Source of the DNA: Lycocorax pyrrhopterus obiensis
Lineage: Eukaryota > Chordata > Aves > Passeriformes > Paradisaeidae
Reading direction: 5' to 3'
Length of the DNA stretch: 64,000 nt
Assembly (NCBI GenBank): GCA_014706295.1
Contig: JACSVZ010000013.1
Span: forward strand, 461,231 to 525,230
Below are positions 23,615 through 34,531 of the stretch, one piece after another. A model generated the notes under the pieces. It worked only from the letters and a program-made list of their open reading frames with translations. It searched no databases and was not told the DNA's origin. Made by a program: the position numbers and the translations under genes. The stretch's first letter is position 1; every line of letters starts with the position of its first letter.

Positions 23615-25683
23615 CACCCCCAGGAGAGCCATCTGCAAGCAGGAGAGGGAGTTTTCTGAGTAACACAGGGACAGTTTGTCTCAGGCCTTACTTATCAATT
23701 AAGGAGAAATTTATAACACCCCCAGAATGGGGTGGTAGCTGAGACTCAGGCGATCACAGCCTGCTGGTGATAACAGGTGTTGTTAAGATGAAGTCCAGGC
23801 TTTATAATGTAAACAAATCATTAAAATTGTGGAAATACTTATAATCCATTTTGTAAAAACATCCTGAAGTCGTTCAGAGGTCACTCACGGTATGGTATGA
23901 TCAGGAAAGGAAGTGACAGTGCCTAAAAAATACCAGGCGAAGAATCTTCAACTGACCTACAGGAAAACTGCGGAGATTGTCATGGAAATAAAACGGGATA
24001 AACGGAAAATGAATAACATGGGGGGTAGAGACTCAGAATAATATTGAGGCAATAAGAAAAATCAGTGTCTAGCAAGAATCAGAAAAGCAAAACCTACTTT
24101 TCTAATTAATAAACTGAGGAAGTGTAATATAAATAATGCCAGTCAGGGAGGGTGTACTGGAGATTGATCCCGTCAAGCCGAATTGACATCTTCTTTTAAT
24201 GAGGTGATGAGCTTGGTTGATAAAGGTAATAGTGTTGTGGTAATGGGTGTCTGTACAGCATCTGAATTGCACCACGTCACATTTTAATTAAGCAAGCAGA
24301 ACAATATAAGGTGCAGATAATAAACAAGCCGAGCACTAACAAGGAGCGTGCGGCGGCTCTGGCCGTGGCTCTGTGAATCCCAAACGCTCTCACTCCAGAC
24401 ACTCTGGCTGCCTTGCTACAGCAGCTCACATCAGCGGCTGCTTATGGCCCTTCCCAGCCTCCTGCTCCCTGTGTCACAGCATTGGGGCAGCGTTTTTAAA
24501 CTCCAGCTAGCAGGAGAAATGCTTTTCTGTGCTCTCTCCATCTCAGATGCCGCTATTGTACACAGCTTTTCCTTTATTTCCTTTTTTTTCCCAAAGCCAT
24601 GTGTGCTCTCTGCTTCTGGTTGTTTGAACCGCATTTCCCCAAGTCCAGTGGATTTGTGATGTTTATCCCCTGTTGGTTTTAGCAGCAGAGGATCCACACT
24701 TTTATTCCTTCCGTCTTTGCTCTGCGGATCATTCATGTCACAGCCATGCCACCTGGACCGCTGGAGCAGCGTAGTGGGAAAGTAGAAGAGGGGTCCCAGG
24801 AGGAGGCTGGTACACCAGGGATGATTGCCAGCACTGTGCTCTGGGGCTGGTTTTCTGATCTGCCCCCAGCACCGCTTCTCCATGCTTTCTTTGATCCATC
24901 CTGACACCTGCACTGATTTTCTCTGGACTCCTGCACTCCGGAGTCTTTAGCATCTCAGTGCTCTCAGACATCTGCAACTTGCTCTTTGGTCAGGAGCCAG
25001 GAGTTGCCTTCTCCTCTCCCATCCTGGAGAACCCTTCCTGGGGCTGTCAGTGAGGGGGCACTGCTGGGGCAGCTGTGTTAGTGTTGGTTGGGATACCAGT
25101 GCTGTAGGTTTGGGATGGGCAACTTCCCACAGAACAACAGCGGGATCATTTCTGGGCACCAGAACCCCCCTGACAAACCCAGAGGTTCCACTCGGCTGCC
25201 ACGGAGGTTGTAGCCTCAGCTTGCCCTGGCACTGTGAGGTGGGAACCTGTGCTGAGCAGAGCAGGGCTCTGCCGGCTGCTGAGAAGGGTGGGGGAACACG
25301 TGTTGTGTTATTTTCCTCAAGAGAGGAGTCTAGAGTGAACACAGAGAGAAAGCAAGAGGAATGTGTGGGGAACAGTGTGGCTAATTTTTCCGTCTCTGCT
25401 TTGTTTTGTTTTAGGCAGTGACCCTTGTCTGACAGCACTGCTCTGCCCATGAAAGGCATTGAACACAGACAGTGCTCACATGGTGATTTTGATAGTGTAC
25501 AATATCCTTACTAACATATTCATTTAGTGTTTGATTGATGTGAAGTTATTTCATCTTCTGGCTGGCTGTTTTCAGACGATGAGTATGAATCAGAATCTAT
25601 GATTATGGCAATCCATTAGACATACCCCAGCCTTCTGTCTCTCCCATTCTGAAGGCTTTCTTAACACACTCACACTTATATTT
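23615..25683. other. Single-copy DNA, no gene
   Basis: The AT-rich block at 23690-24330 is listed separately. From 24340 to 25440 the DNA is GC-richer with overlapping open frames of up to 170 codons on the minus strand (24947-25459) that show no domain. No repeat family is recognised. Confidence 0.35.
23690..24330. promoter_or_regulatory. Candidate conserved noncoding element
   Basis: About 640 bases, repeat-free and AT-rich. It has a forkhead core GTAAACA at 23809-23815, TTAATTAA at 24284-24291, a TGACCTACAGG half-site near 23955 and several TAAT cores. Density and variety of motifs make this one of the more convincing regulatory candidates, but no conservation data are available. Confidence 0.33.
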
Positions 25684-25759
25684 ATAAATACACATGTAGC
25701 ACTGTGTATTTATTTAATTGAACATATATATTAACATATATTTAATTTAATATATATGT
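25684..25759. repeat. Two adjacent AT-rich inverted repeats
   Basis: The first hairpin pairs 25684-25694 with 25703-25713: 11-base arms ATAAATACACA/TGTGTATTTAT with an 8-base loop. The second pairs 25722-25734 with 25747-25759: 13-base arms ACATATATATTAA/TTAATATATATGT with a 12-base loop. Both are perfect, so the segment could extrude as cruciforms. Confidence 0.8.
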
Positions 25760-25837
25760 ATTTATGTAGATATAAATGCACACAAGCACTGGTGTCAGTG
25801 CTGAGTGTCAGAGCAGCCCTGCAGAAATGGAGAGAGC

Positions 25838-25977
25838 CCCTGGGTCCTGGGAATTGTCCAAGGCTGGTTTGGACAGGGCTTGGAGCAACCTGGGATAGTG
25901 GAAGGTGTTGGGGGGGCTGGAACTGGATGGACTTTCAGGTCCCCTCCCACCAAGGCCATTCTGTGACTCTGTGATCC
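25838..25977 (+). mobile_element. CR1 LINE 3'-end fragment
   Basis: Plus-strand CR1 terminus with GACAGGGCTTGGAGCAACC, GGGATAGTGGAAGGTG, GGAACTGGATGGACTTTCAG and the tail GCCATTCTGTGACTCTGTGA. Truncated, non-coding. Confidence 0.93.
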
Positions 25978-27589
25978 AATGCAAAATGTCAGGCAGGGAT
26001 GTATGGGAAGCACTGTGAATATGTAGGAAGGTTTCATTCCATCTCCAGCACGTGACTCCTCAATAAAATCAAAGTGCTGTCACTTCAGGGTGTGCAGCAA
26101 AAGGTGGGTAAGAAATTGGGATGTGCATTGCTGTAACAGACAGGACATAACTGCCCTTAGCACCAAAATGCAACTTACAGTCTTGCTGCAATGAAAATAA
26201 TCAGCCCAGGATTTGTAGGAGAGGAGCAGCAATTCCTCCTTGATGACCAAGTGCCCGACTCAGAGATCCTGTAGTGACTGATCTGCAGAGACATTTCTGG
26301 AAACCTGACTGCATTCCAAGCTCGGCATCTAAAAGCTGAAACACGCCAAACTACAGCTGATCTTGGTAAATGCTGTCCTTAAGGACTCTGGCAAAAATTA
26401 GGAACAGTGTGAAGGTCTAATTTTCTGAATGACAGAGTAAATCATAACTGCAGGCAGTTGCTTAATTAAGGTTGTGCAACTAAATGACTTCTCAATGTTC
26501 TGGCAGTTCAAGAAAGCCAGAAGTCATTTCAGGTCAAACAGAATGGTTCATTTAACCCAGAGCAAGTTCATGGCACTTCATGGCCACCAATATGTCTTTG
26601 TCTATCCAAACCCCAATATTCCCTTTCCAGCCACAGGTTCCTGGGGCAGGACGCTGGGGGAGGCTGAGCCAGAGTCAGGACAACCCGCAGTCTCTGCCAC
26701 ACACTTGCAAAAAAGGGAGGTCACAGAGACTCTTCCTGAGCAAACAGACAATGAGATATAAGTAATCACTAATTTCTTGTTAATAAATCATTATTGAGGA
26801 CTTTTTAGGAAGAAAAATGTGCAAGGGCTACTACTTGAAATATTGAAGGTAATTAAAGAAATAACTGACATCCAATTTTGGAATCCCTTAAAGCGCCAGG
26901 GATGTGTTTGGCTCTCGCACACACCCACCTGCCACCCCTCCATCCTCCATCCCTGCCAGCCTGGCAGCAGATGACTGCAACCAAAAGTGGGGTTTGATCT
27001 GCTCGGTAATGGCTTATTCATAAAACCCCCTCGACATAAATCACGTTCTGTGAGTTCGGAACTGGTTGGTGATTTCCTGCACCTGATGCAGTGTGGGAAG
27101 GGGCAGTGAGGTCCCCAGTGCTCCCCTTGCCTGGCAGATGGGATGAGGACACCCCAGGCTGTGCCCAGACCCCCCTGGGGTGCCCCATCTTGCAGGGTCT
27201 GGACTTGCCTTTCAGACTTGGCTGGGCATTTCTGCTGGTGTCAGTGCTCTCTTTGGGCTGCAGAGGATAAAATGGAAACCAGGCAGATTGCCCTGTAAAA
27301 AAGCACAGATGGGGAACCTATACTTAGTCAACAAACAAATAAAAAGGGTAGGGAGAGGTGCTCACATGTGAAAAGAGAGGTGTTTGTGATGTCTGGCTTA
27401 GCAGCGCTCTTTATTCCCAGGCAAGTGCTGTGGCCGGCTCATGTCAGTTCCCCGCACCGGATAAAATCTGACTTGGAGATAAATGGAAAATCTTACACAT
27501 CCCAGTGACAGCGATAACACCTCCGGAGAGAGGCCGAAGCTGCAAGACTCACGGGTGACCCCAATAAATGCCTTATGATTAAACTGTTG
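25978..27589. other. Single-copy DNA, no gene
   Basis: AT-rich from 26100 to 26560 and 26750 to 27060, with CTTAATTAAGG near 26461. No repeat family, RNA gene or convincing coding frame is seen. The last 200 bases (27395-27589) gain CpG toward the island that follows. Confidence 0.35.
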
Positions 27590-28110
27590 CTTTGGAGCCG
27601 TCCCATTTCCAGGCTCAGCCGAACGTCCCGCTGCCGCTCGGCTTCCCGATGAGCTGGAGGAGGCGGGAGGAATTCCCAAATAAGCCCCTATTCCCGTCTC
27701 CCTGGCAGGCAGCGCGGTGCTCAGCGATCCATCAATCTCCTCTCAGCGCATTATTGCACCGCACCCCGGCGGGCGTCCCTCGCCTGTGACTGCGGCGGCC
27801 GCGCGTCCTCTGCCTCTCATCCAGCGGCTCGGGAGGAGCAGCCGCGCTATATTTAGCGCCAGCCGCCTCCCAGCACCATCTTCACACTTGAAAGCACAGG
27901 ATGAATTGAAGAGAAGTGTTTTCATTTTAAACAGTTCCGGCATCCGAGCTTGCAGAGCGCTCCGGCAGCAGCTCCCGCCGGCTGCGCCGCTGCCGCGGAT
28001 GTTGGGGTTCGCACCTGGCAGGTGCGAGAGCCGAGGGGCGAACAGCTCCTCCAGGAGCTGCTGCTGCGCTGGGAGGGAGTGAGAGAGGAGAGAACCAGGA
28101 GTAGAGCAGC
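27590..28110. promoter_or_regulatory. CpG-rich block with MEF2 site and bipartite E-box; candidate promoter or enhancer
   Basis: GC- and CpG-rich DNA (GCGGCGGCCGCGCG near 27791, GCGCCGCTGCCGCGG near 27985) stands out against AT-rich flanks. Seen directly: CTATATTTAG at 27847-27856, a perfect match to the MEF2 consensus that could also act as a TATA-like element; a CArG-like CCAAATAAGC near 27676; an Sp1-like GAGGCGGGAG near 27660; and a 19-base inverted repeat holding CACCTG and CAGGTG (28009-28027). CAG|GTGCGAG at 28021 could be a splice donor if transcription ran rightward. Overlapping open frames of up to 134 codons in both directions have no domains. Direction and target gene are unknown. 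Confidence 0.5.
28009..28027. promoter_or_regulatory. Inverted-repeat E-box pair
   Basis: TCGCACCTG and CAGGTGCGA form perfect 9-base arms around one central G. This gives two E-boxes of the CACCTG/CAGGTG type, the class bound by ZEB, SNAI and some bHLH dimers (established knowledge). Occupancy is not shown. Confidence 0.55.
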
Positions 28111-30982
28111 AAGCAGTGCTCTGCCTGGGGAGAATTCCCAATTCCACACCCCTCCTCTGCTCATTGCTGGGGATTATTTCATGTTTTTCCCATCAGTGAC
28201 GTGATCCGATTGACCTCCCCTCCAAGAAACTGCTCCCTCAGAAGAGCAGACACGTTGTCATCGACTTTAAATAACTCTGAACACTGTACAAAAATGGCAT
28301 GTGTTGCTATAAATAGATCTCACACCTTTCTAACAGTCAGAGGCTCCATTTTTAAGAGCTTTACTTCTTTTTTTTTTCTCCAAAAATCAGTGATCTGAAG
28401 GTCGATTTTAATTTCCTGTGCACATCAAATGAACTCATTCCCTCTCAAACAGTCACTTGTGGCTGCAGGGCGGACCAACATAATTCTATTTCCACCCTAA
28501 TTCAGCAAACTTATTTTTCATGAGCTTAAGTCTCATTGACTTCAGTGGACACTGAGCATTACCTTAAATTATTAATGCAGTTAAGTCATAGACCGAAATG
28601 AAACCCTGGTCAGGAATATTGAGAGCTACTTCCATGAACCCCTCAGGTATGGAAGAGTCAGTGCAAATCGTGGATGTCATGGAAACAGAATTTTTTCTCA
28701 AGGTGTTTTACAGGGGTGGGGATTTTTGTTGCTTTTGGAAAGAGAAGCAAAAGGGGTCTGAGGGGTGAGATCACGAGGTTAATTTTGTGAGCTTAGCCAA
28801 CCCCTTCGTCAAAACAAAGAACTTCCCACAAAAATTAAATGTACAGCCAGGAGATGGCCAAAAAGCTGAATTTATGGTATGTGACAGGAATGTGATTTCT
28901 CAGGATAAGGATAAATAAAATTTTAGAATATTTCTGAAATGTATCATTATGAACTCCGTGCATTCCACGTTTTCTGGAATCACGTGCTGAGTGCATACGC
29001 TCCCACAGCTCACACACAAACAGCTCCTTACTCTTTTCTTTTTTATGTACTCACATGATAGCACTGAAATAAAATTTCAAATTCACATATCTTTACTACA
29101 TCAAACTTGAAACTGCACCTAAAGGATGGCTGTGACAGATTAATGGCACCAGCACTTGTGGTGAGGATATGAAAAGTGATATTCTCGCCTATATCCCATG
29201 TGCATATTTATATGGAGAATGCCATAAATATCCTTTGGAGATGCTGGCTTGTCTGCACGGCTGCTCTTCCCAGGCCACACAAAATGGGTTTGCGTCACGT
29301 CCCAGTTGCTTTCTCACCCCCAGCCTGTGCAACAAAGAGACCCAGGGCTTGCGTGACTGCACCCCACGCCCAGAAACCACATACAGTTTTCAAAATTTTT
29401 ACCTTTTGCATGAAAAAACGAATGTGCTGCTCTGCAGCAGGCAGGAGAGACCCTCAGTTTTGGGCAAGAAGCTCTTCTGGTCATTTGTTCACTTCTCAAG
29501 CAGCAGTATTTTGTCACAAACTCATTTTCCCAAGCACTCCCTATATATTAGTCTTAAATTTTTTTGCTGAATCTAAAACAGACTAATTTGACAAAATTAA
29601 GGTACCTAAAAGAGAGAAGCAGAAAGAAAAACAACTTCAAGGGACGTGTGAGTTAACCTCAGCCATTTCCCACTTTAACTTCAAACCTCATTTAGCTCCT
29701 AGACTTGTCACATCAGTGTGACCTCAATTAAACCCATTTATTCCTCTTACACGGCCCCTCTGCGTTTGCCTCTTTGTTTTACAATGCAAGCTGAGAGAGG
29801 ATGAAGAATAATTCCAATTATTCCCTGTGTGTGCCGGTGGATTAAGGATGACATATGGCCTGGTGGAGGGTGTCTGGAGGAAAAGGGCCGGCAAAGGGGA
29901 CTCTGGAAAGCCTCTCCCTGTCCTCAGGCACCGCTGCCTGTGCCAAGTGCCGGAGCCTGGGCTGCTGCACTGACTGCAAACGGGGGCAGAGAACCCAGAA
30001 ACCCCGGTCTGAGAGGCAGAGCTGGGACGGTCAGCGAGGGGGGACACGTCTGCTGAGCCTCTTGTCACCAGCGGGCTGCGGGGCCAGGCCTGCCCTGGGC
30101 ACGCCCCAGCTGCTGCTTCTCTGCCCGGTACCGAGCCCAGCAGCGCCCCAGGGCTGCCCTGCTCTGACGTATCCCACATCCATCTACCTTCACACACTGG
30201 CAGCAGAACAGTTTCAGCCTCTTTGCCTACCAAAAGAACAAATTCAGTGTCTGTCAGTGGCACGTCACAGTGCACACTCCACAACACTTAATTTTTAAAC
30301 AGGTTTTCTACATAAAAACATTTTACTTCTAATACTCTATTTTTACCCTGATTTCCTCATTAGGTGTGCTGAAAAACAGCAGCTCTGACACTGCCCTAGT
30401 ACAGAAGACACTGTAATGACACAAGCAAATCTAAAAGGCTTTTAGAAGCCACCCCAAAGCAGCTTCTTTTAATATAAAACAGCAGAGACCCACCAACAGA
30501 GTCATTGTGATTTATGCCGGCTGCAATTCTGGCCCACACTATTTAACGGCTTTTATTAAATATTTAATTATCCTTTTGAATACTTTCCTTGATCTCTGCC
30601 CTTCTCTCCTGGGATGGGTTCCCAGGCAGCCAGCATTGACACTACTTCTATGAGAATATTAAATGTTTATAGTGATTTTTATATGGGATGATCTCAAAGT
30701 GCTTAACACAGTGAAAGGATTAGTCACCTCACCTTTGAAATGGAACACGTCCTCCTCGCTGCTCGGAAAACATTATTTACTGCAAGTTTTTCAGGACAGA
30801 ACTAAGAATAAGGGGGAAATGTATCCCCAGAGCCAGAGGTGAATCATTCAAGCATGACACTGGCCAGGACAGCGAGGTCAGGCTCTGTGCTGGCTGCAGG
30901 GAGATGCCCTTCCATCCCTGAGTACAGACCTGCAGCCCACCTGGCTCCTGCTCTGCCAAGCAGCTCAGGAGGGTCCAACCAC
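28111..30982. other. Single-copy DNA, no gene
   Basis: AT-rich from 28200 to 29170 and 30290 to 30760, with an octet-plus T-run near 28367. GC-richer DNA at 29860-30180 carries a 187-codon minus frame and a 147-codon plus frame that overlap and lack motifs. The part at 30430-30700 (TTTAACGGCTTTTATTAAAT, TTTAATTATCC) looks like conserved noncoding DNA. No repeat family is recognised. Confidence 0.35.
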
Positions 30983-31047
30983 CACAGAATCACAAAATGT
31001 GCTGAGATGGAAGGGGACCACAAGGATCATTGATTCCAGCGCCTGGA
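30983..31047 (-). mobile_element. CR1-type 3' tail fragment
   Basis: Reverse-complement tail CACAGAATCACAAAATGTG, then GGAAGGGGACCACAAGGATC and ATTGATTCCAGCGCCTGG. This is the CR1 terminus variant with GGATCATNGANTCCA, also seen at 46396 and in the SINE tail at 31521-31582. Only about 65 bases remain. Confidence 0.8.
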
Positions 31048-31437
31048 CCTGACTCTGGGTCTTTTGCATTGTTATGGGTTGGGCTTGGTCTGAGGCTAAA
31101 CGATGCAATGTGCTAAATGTGTGGTTTTCCTCCTTTTTCAGCTGTAATTTACTGCTTTGAGTTTAACTGAGATGCTTTATCTCTTTTTTTTATACAAGCC
31201 AACATCTTCCAAGAGTTCCCAATTAGAAGCAGAAACATTTTTCTGCAGGCACAAACTGCAGTGACTGCGGGGGCTGTGAGAGGCTCCCCTCAGCCCCGTC
31301 CTGCTGGGACACCACCCAGCTCCCCTCGGCCAAGAACCTGAATGTCTCTGGGGATGACCCAGGGGCTGGTTTGGCACGTGCTGTGCTCTGATACCATGGA
31401 GTGAGGGGCCTTGTGCTGGAATAGTCATTTATTACTA
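31048..31437. other. Single-copy DNA, no gene
   Basis: No repeat or coding gene is recognised. T-rich near 31130-31190 and GC-richer from 31260 to 31400. Confidence 0.35.
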
Positions 31438-31452
31438 CCACAGAATCACAAA

Positions 31453-31582
31453 GGGGATTGGCTCAGCTGGTCAGAGCCAGTGCTGAGAACACCAGTGGGC
31501 TCTATCCGTGCACGGGCCATTCACTGAAGAGTTGGACTTGATGATCCTCATGGGTCCCTTCCAACTCTGAATATTCTGTGAT
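31453..31582 (+). mobile_element. tRNA-Ile-headed SINE with CR1-like tail (Tgu-SINE1-like)
   Basis: The head matches a tRNA-Ile gene in order: an A-box-like TTGGCTCAGCTGG (31458-31470), TCAGAGCCAGTGCTGAGAAC, a degraded B-box GGGCTCTATCC (31497-31507) and the acceptor end GGGCCA (31514-31519). The body then becomes CR1-like (GAGTTGGACTTGATGATCC, GGGTCCCTTCCAACTC) and ends in ATATTCTGTGATT. This tRNA head plus CR1 tail is the design of the zebra finch Tgu-SINE1 family, which is thought to be mobilised by CR1 reverse transcriptase. B-box mutations and loss of tRNA pairing mean this is not a tRNA gene. Confidence 0.85.
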
Positions 31583-31645
31583 TGTGGGTTGGAAGGGACC
31601 TTTAAAGGTCGTCTAGTCCCAACCTCCCTGACATGGGCAGCTCTT
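31583..31645 (-). mobile_element. CR1 LINE 3'-end fragment beside the SINE
   Basis: GGGTTGGAAGGGACCTTTAA, GGTCGTCTAGTCCCAACC and CATGGGCAG are the reverse-complement CR1 terminus without its tail. The missing tail may be the CACAGAATCACA at 31440-31450, on the other side of the SINE. That would mean the SINE inserted into this CR1 tail. Confidence 0.82.
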
Positions 31646-32034
31646 GGCTTGCCCTGGTTTTCCATAGAGTGTTTCAGAAACCCAAGGAGTCTCTTTAGGA
31701 GCTGAAATGCAATTTGGCTCCTGGAATGTCCTCATAGTTTATTTAAACAACAAAATGGATGTTAATTTTTGATATGCACAATACATACTGATAGGCCAGG
31801 GTGCTGAGGAGAAATTGCTTTCTGTTTTCAGCAAGGAGACCTGTGGGTAGGGGGTGGGCTTATGTGGGACCTTCCAGCTGGGCACGAGCCCTCCTGCAGC
31901 CATGGGGACACTCATTCCCTGTGCCATCACCAGGGGCACCGGGGCTGCCCCTCACACGGCACCATCATGGGACAGACAGCACTGTCATCCCTTGTCCTTG
32001 TCCTCTGAGGTCTCTAGGACAGGCTAAATGACGC
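31646..32034. other. Single-copy DNA, no gene
   Basis: No repeat or coding gene is recognised in this short gap between CR1 fragments. Confidence 0.35.
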
Positions 32035-32226
32035 GGAATCGTGAAATCATTACGGTTTGAAAAGACCCCCAGGATCTTCAATTCCAGTCTTTGACAAATA
32101 CCCCCATGCCCACTAAACCCTGTCACAAGTGCCATGTCTGCTTGCTTTTGTCCCCTTCCAGGGACGGTGACTCCACCACTGCCCTGGGCAGCCCTTCCTA
32201 TGCTCGGCTACTCTTTCAGTGAACGA
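32035..32226 (-). mobile_element. CR1 LINE 3'-end fragment
   Basis: Reverse-complement CR1 with tail GGAATCGTGAAATCATTACG, then GGTTTGAAAAGACCCCCAGG, CTTCCAGGGACGGTGACTCC and ACCACTGCCCTGGGCAGCCC. Moderately degraded; an older group than the 33 kb and 34 kb copies. Confidence 0.92.
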
Positions 32227-32990
32227 GTTGCAATTATTTTGAAAATGCTGCTGCTTTAATTCTGTAACATGCAGCAGAAGGGTGAAATCCCAGCCGAGCC
32301 GGAGTCTCAGAGCACGTGCTGGTCTGGCTGGAGCCCCCACCATCAGTTTCCATGGCACTGCAGGCTGACACCAAGAAATCAATGCTGACAAATGACTTGC
32401 TTTGCTAAACCTGCAGCGGTTTAACATTAAAAACGTGGGGAGACAACACGTGATGAAAGCCACGGAGTCCGGCCAGGGGAAATCCAAACAGGCTGTGCTT
32501 CCCACTCAGGAGCAAAGCCATGCTGAACAGAGCAAATGGGCTTTACTTCCAGAGAGAAAATGCTGAAGGAATACGAATCAGAGCTGCACAGGGAAGATCA
32601 ATTGAAATGCACTTATTTCCTTCCACGCAGCCCTGAGCTTTGACTCAGTGCAGACACAAACACGTATTTACTGCGCTGAATAAACTCATAAATTATTCTT
32701 TAACAGCAAGAAACTATTAGGTGTGAAATCATGAGAAAGTTATTAAATGGGGCTGGCTAATATTTACAGAATGGGTGGAACGTTCTGTACCCTCTGATGT
32801 AGCAATATAGAACGTGTCCATGTTTAGGAATCATTACAAAAAACTTCTATGAGAGCAGCAGCACAGCTGCAGTGATGGACTGAAGGATGTTGGAGAAACG
32901 TCACTCCAGCTTCCCTGAAGGGGCTGACAGACCTTTAAACCACAGCGAGCAGGCCGAGGAACCGGGGTCTGTGCACCCCTTCAGGCCCTG
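32227..32990. other. Single-copy DNA, no gene
   Basis: AT-rich from 32640 to 32850. The 130-codon minus frame at 32113-32505 begins in this gap and runs into the CR1 and has no domain. Nothing else is recognised. Confidence 0.35.
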
Positions 32991-33362
32991 CCTGGGCTGA
33001 CCTAATTGTGGCCTTCCAGTGCCTGAAGGGGCCGACAAAAAACATGGAAAGGGACCATTTACAAGGATGGAGGGACAGGACACAGGGAACGGCTTCCCAC
33101 TGCCAGGGGACAGGGATGGATGGGATATTGGGGAGAAATCCTTCCCTGGGAGGGTGGGGAGGCCCTGGCACAGGGTGCCCAGAGCAGCTGTGGCTGCCCC
33201 TGGATCCCTGGCAGTGTCCAAGGCCAGGCTGGACATTGGGGCTTGGAGCAGCCTGGGACAGTGGGAGGTGTCCCTGCCATGGCAGGGGTGGCACTGGGTG
33301 GGTTTGAGGTCCTCCCTAACACAAATCATTGTGGGATTCCCTTATTCTGGGATCATTCTATG
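32991..33362 (+). mobile_element. CR1 LINE 3' region, young subfamily, copy A
   Basis: Plus-strand CR1 from GACCTAATTGTGGCCTTCC through CCTGAAGGGGCCGACAAAAA, GGATGGGATATTGGGGAGAA, GGCCCTGGCACAGGGTGCCC, GGACATTGGGGCTTGGAGCA to the tail GGGATCATTCTATGA. Positions 33151-33300 differ from 34320-34469 at only two bases by my alignment. Open frames of about 100-140 codons cross it in several frames but are not CR1 ORF2. Confidence 0.96.
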
Positions 33363-34295
33363 ACCCAGCACTGCCAAAATGACCTGTGCAGGGCTGTGCT
33401 ATTCCAAGAGAAGTTTCTCTAAGCTGTTTTTTAAAATGGAGACCTCCCTCCTGTGCACGTACACGTTCTGCAGTGCTTGGGCTCAGTCAGGCAGGGAAAA
33501 TGCAGTTCAGTCAAGGACGTGTTCCTGTGTTTTACATCTCTCATTTTCCCGATTCCCAGCCTCTCCTCATGTTCTCTCTCATCTTTTTCCAACTCTCATG
33601 ACTTTCACTTTCAGGAAAGACTCATTTAGCTCAGGAACACTCTTGTCAAGGGAAGGAGAGGGAAGATGAAACAGCCAGTCATAAAGGTGGAATTACACAC
33701 GTCCAATCTGTAATGACTGTACTTAAGATGCACTTAAAGACAATGGCAGCACCTTCATTGCTCTGTTATTGCTTCTTACAGCAACGTGCCCCATTACTGG
33801 CAAATAAATCCCAGAATCCCACTGTAAAATGATTGTGTTTTTTCTTTCACAAATATCATAAAAAATACATTAAAAACTATGAAAAATTTTGACCAAAACT
33901 GCAAATAGCAAAGAAATTCTACATCCCAGACTACTAAGTTGTTCTTCTTGGAAATATGAAGAGACCTTGAAGGCTTTTAATCAGCACCGGAGTGTTTGTC
34001 ACAGGACAGGGATTCAGCAATGGAGCAGTGCCTCCAGGATTGAGTGTTTTCCTTTGATCCGTTCCAATTCACCCCATCTCTTATTTCAGTTCCTTGTTCA
34101 TTTTTAATTTAAATGTGTTCTTGACAGAAGTGTTAAAATGTCATAGAAATAAATTGTTACTGATATATTTTTAAATTTATGTTTGCTTTGCAAGAACTGT
34201 TGGCAGGCTCCAAGATGTTCCAGCGCCCATGGAATCAATCAGCGATCACAGGGAGGTATTGGGACCTTCCACATCTTCAGGCATTGGCAGCTGAT
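33363..34295. other. Single-copy AT-rich DNA, no gene
   Basis: AT-rich, especially 33690-34180 (AAAAATACATTAAAAACTAT near 33860). No repeat or coding gene is recognised. Confidence 0.35.
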
Positions 34296-34531
34296 ACAGG
34301 GAAGGAATTGTTCCCTGTGAGGGTGGGGAGGCCCTGGCACAGGGTGCCCAGAGCAGCTGTGGCTGCCCCTGGATCCCTGGCAGTGCCCAAGGCCAGGCTG
34401 GACATTGGGGCTTGGAGCAGCCTGGGACAGTGGAAGGTGTCCCTGCCATGGCAGGGGTGGCACTGGGTGGGCTTTGAGGTCCCTTCCAACCCAAACCATT
34501 CCGTGATTCTTTGATTCTATAACTGACATTC
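34296..34531 (+). mobile_element. CR1 LINE 3'-end fragment, young subfamily, copy B
   Basis: Starts near GATACAGGGAAGGAATTG and runs to CCATTCCGTGATTCTTTGAT. It is in direct orientation with copy A about 1.17 kb upstream and almost identical over the shared 150 bases. The tail is better preserved than in copy A. Confidence 0.96.

Noticed and set aside
29724..30298. 187-codon minus and 147-codon plus frames
   Set aside because: They overlap in a GC-rich stretch where stop codons are rare. Neither resembles a known protein.
31453..31520. Functional tRNA-Ile gene
   Set aside because: The head is tRNA-like but has B-box changes, a shortened stem region and a fused CR1-like tail, which defines a SINE rather than a tRNA gene.
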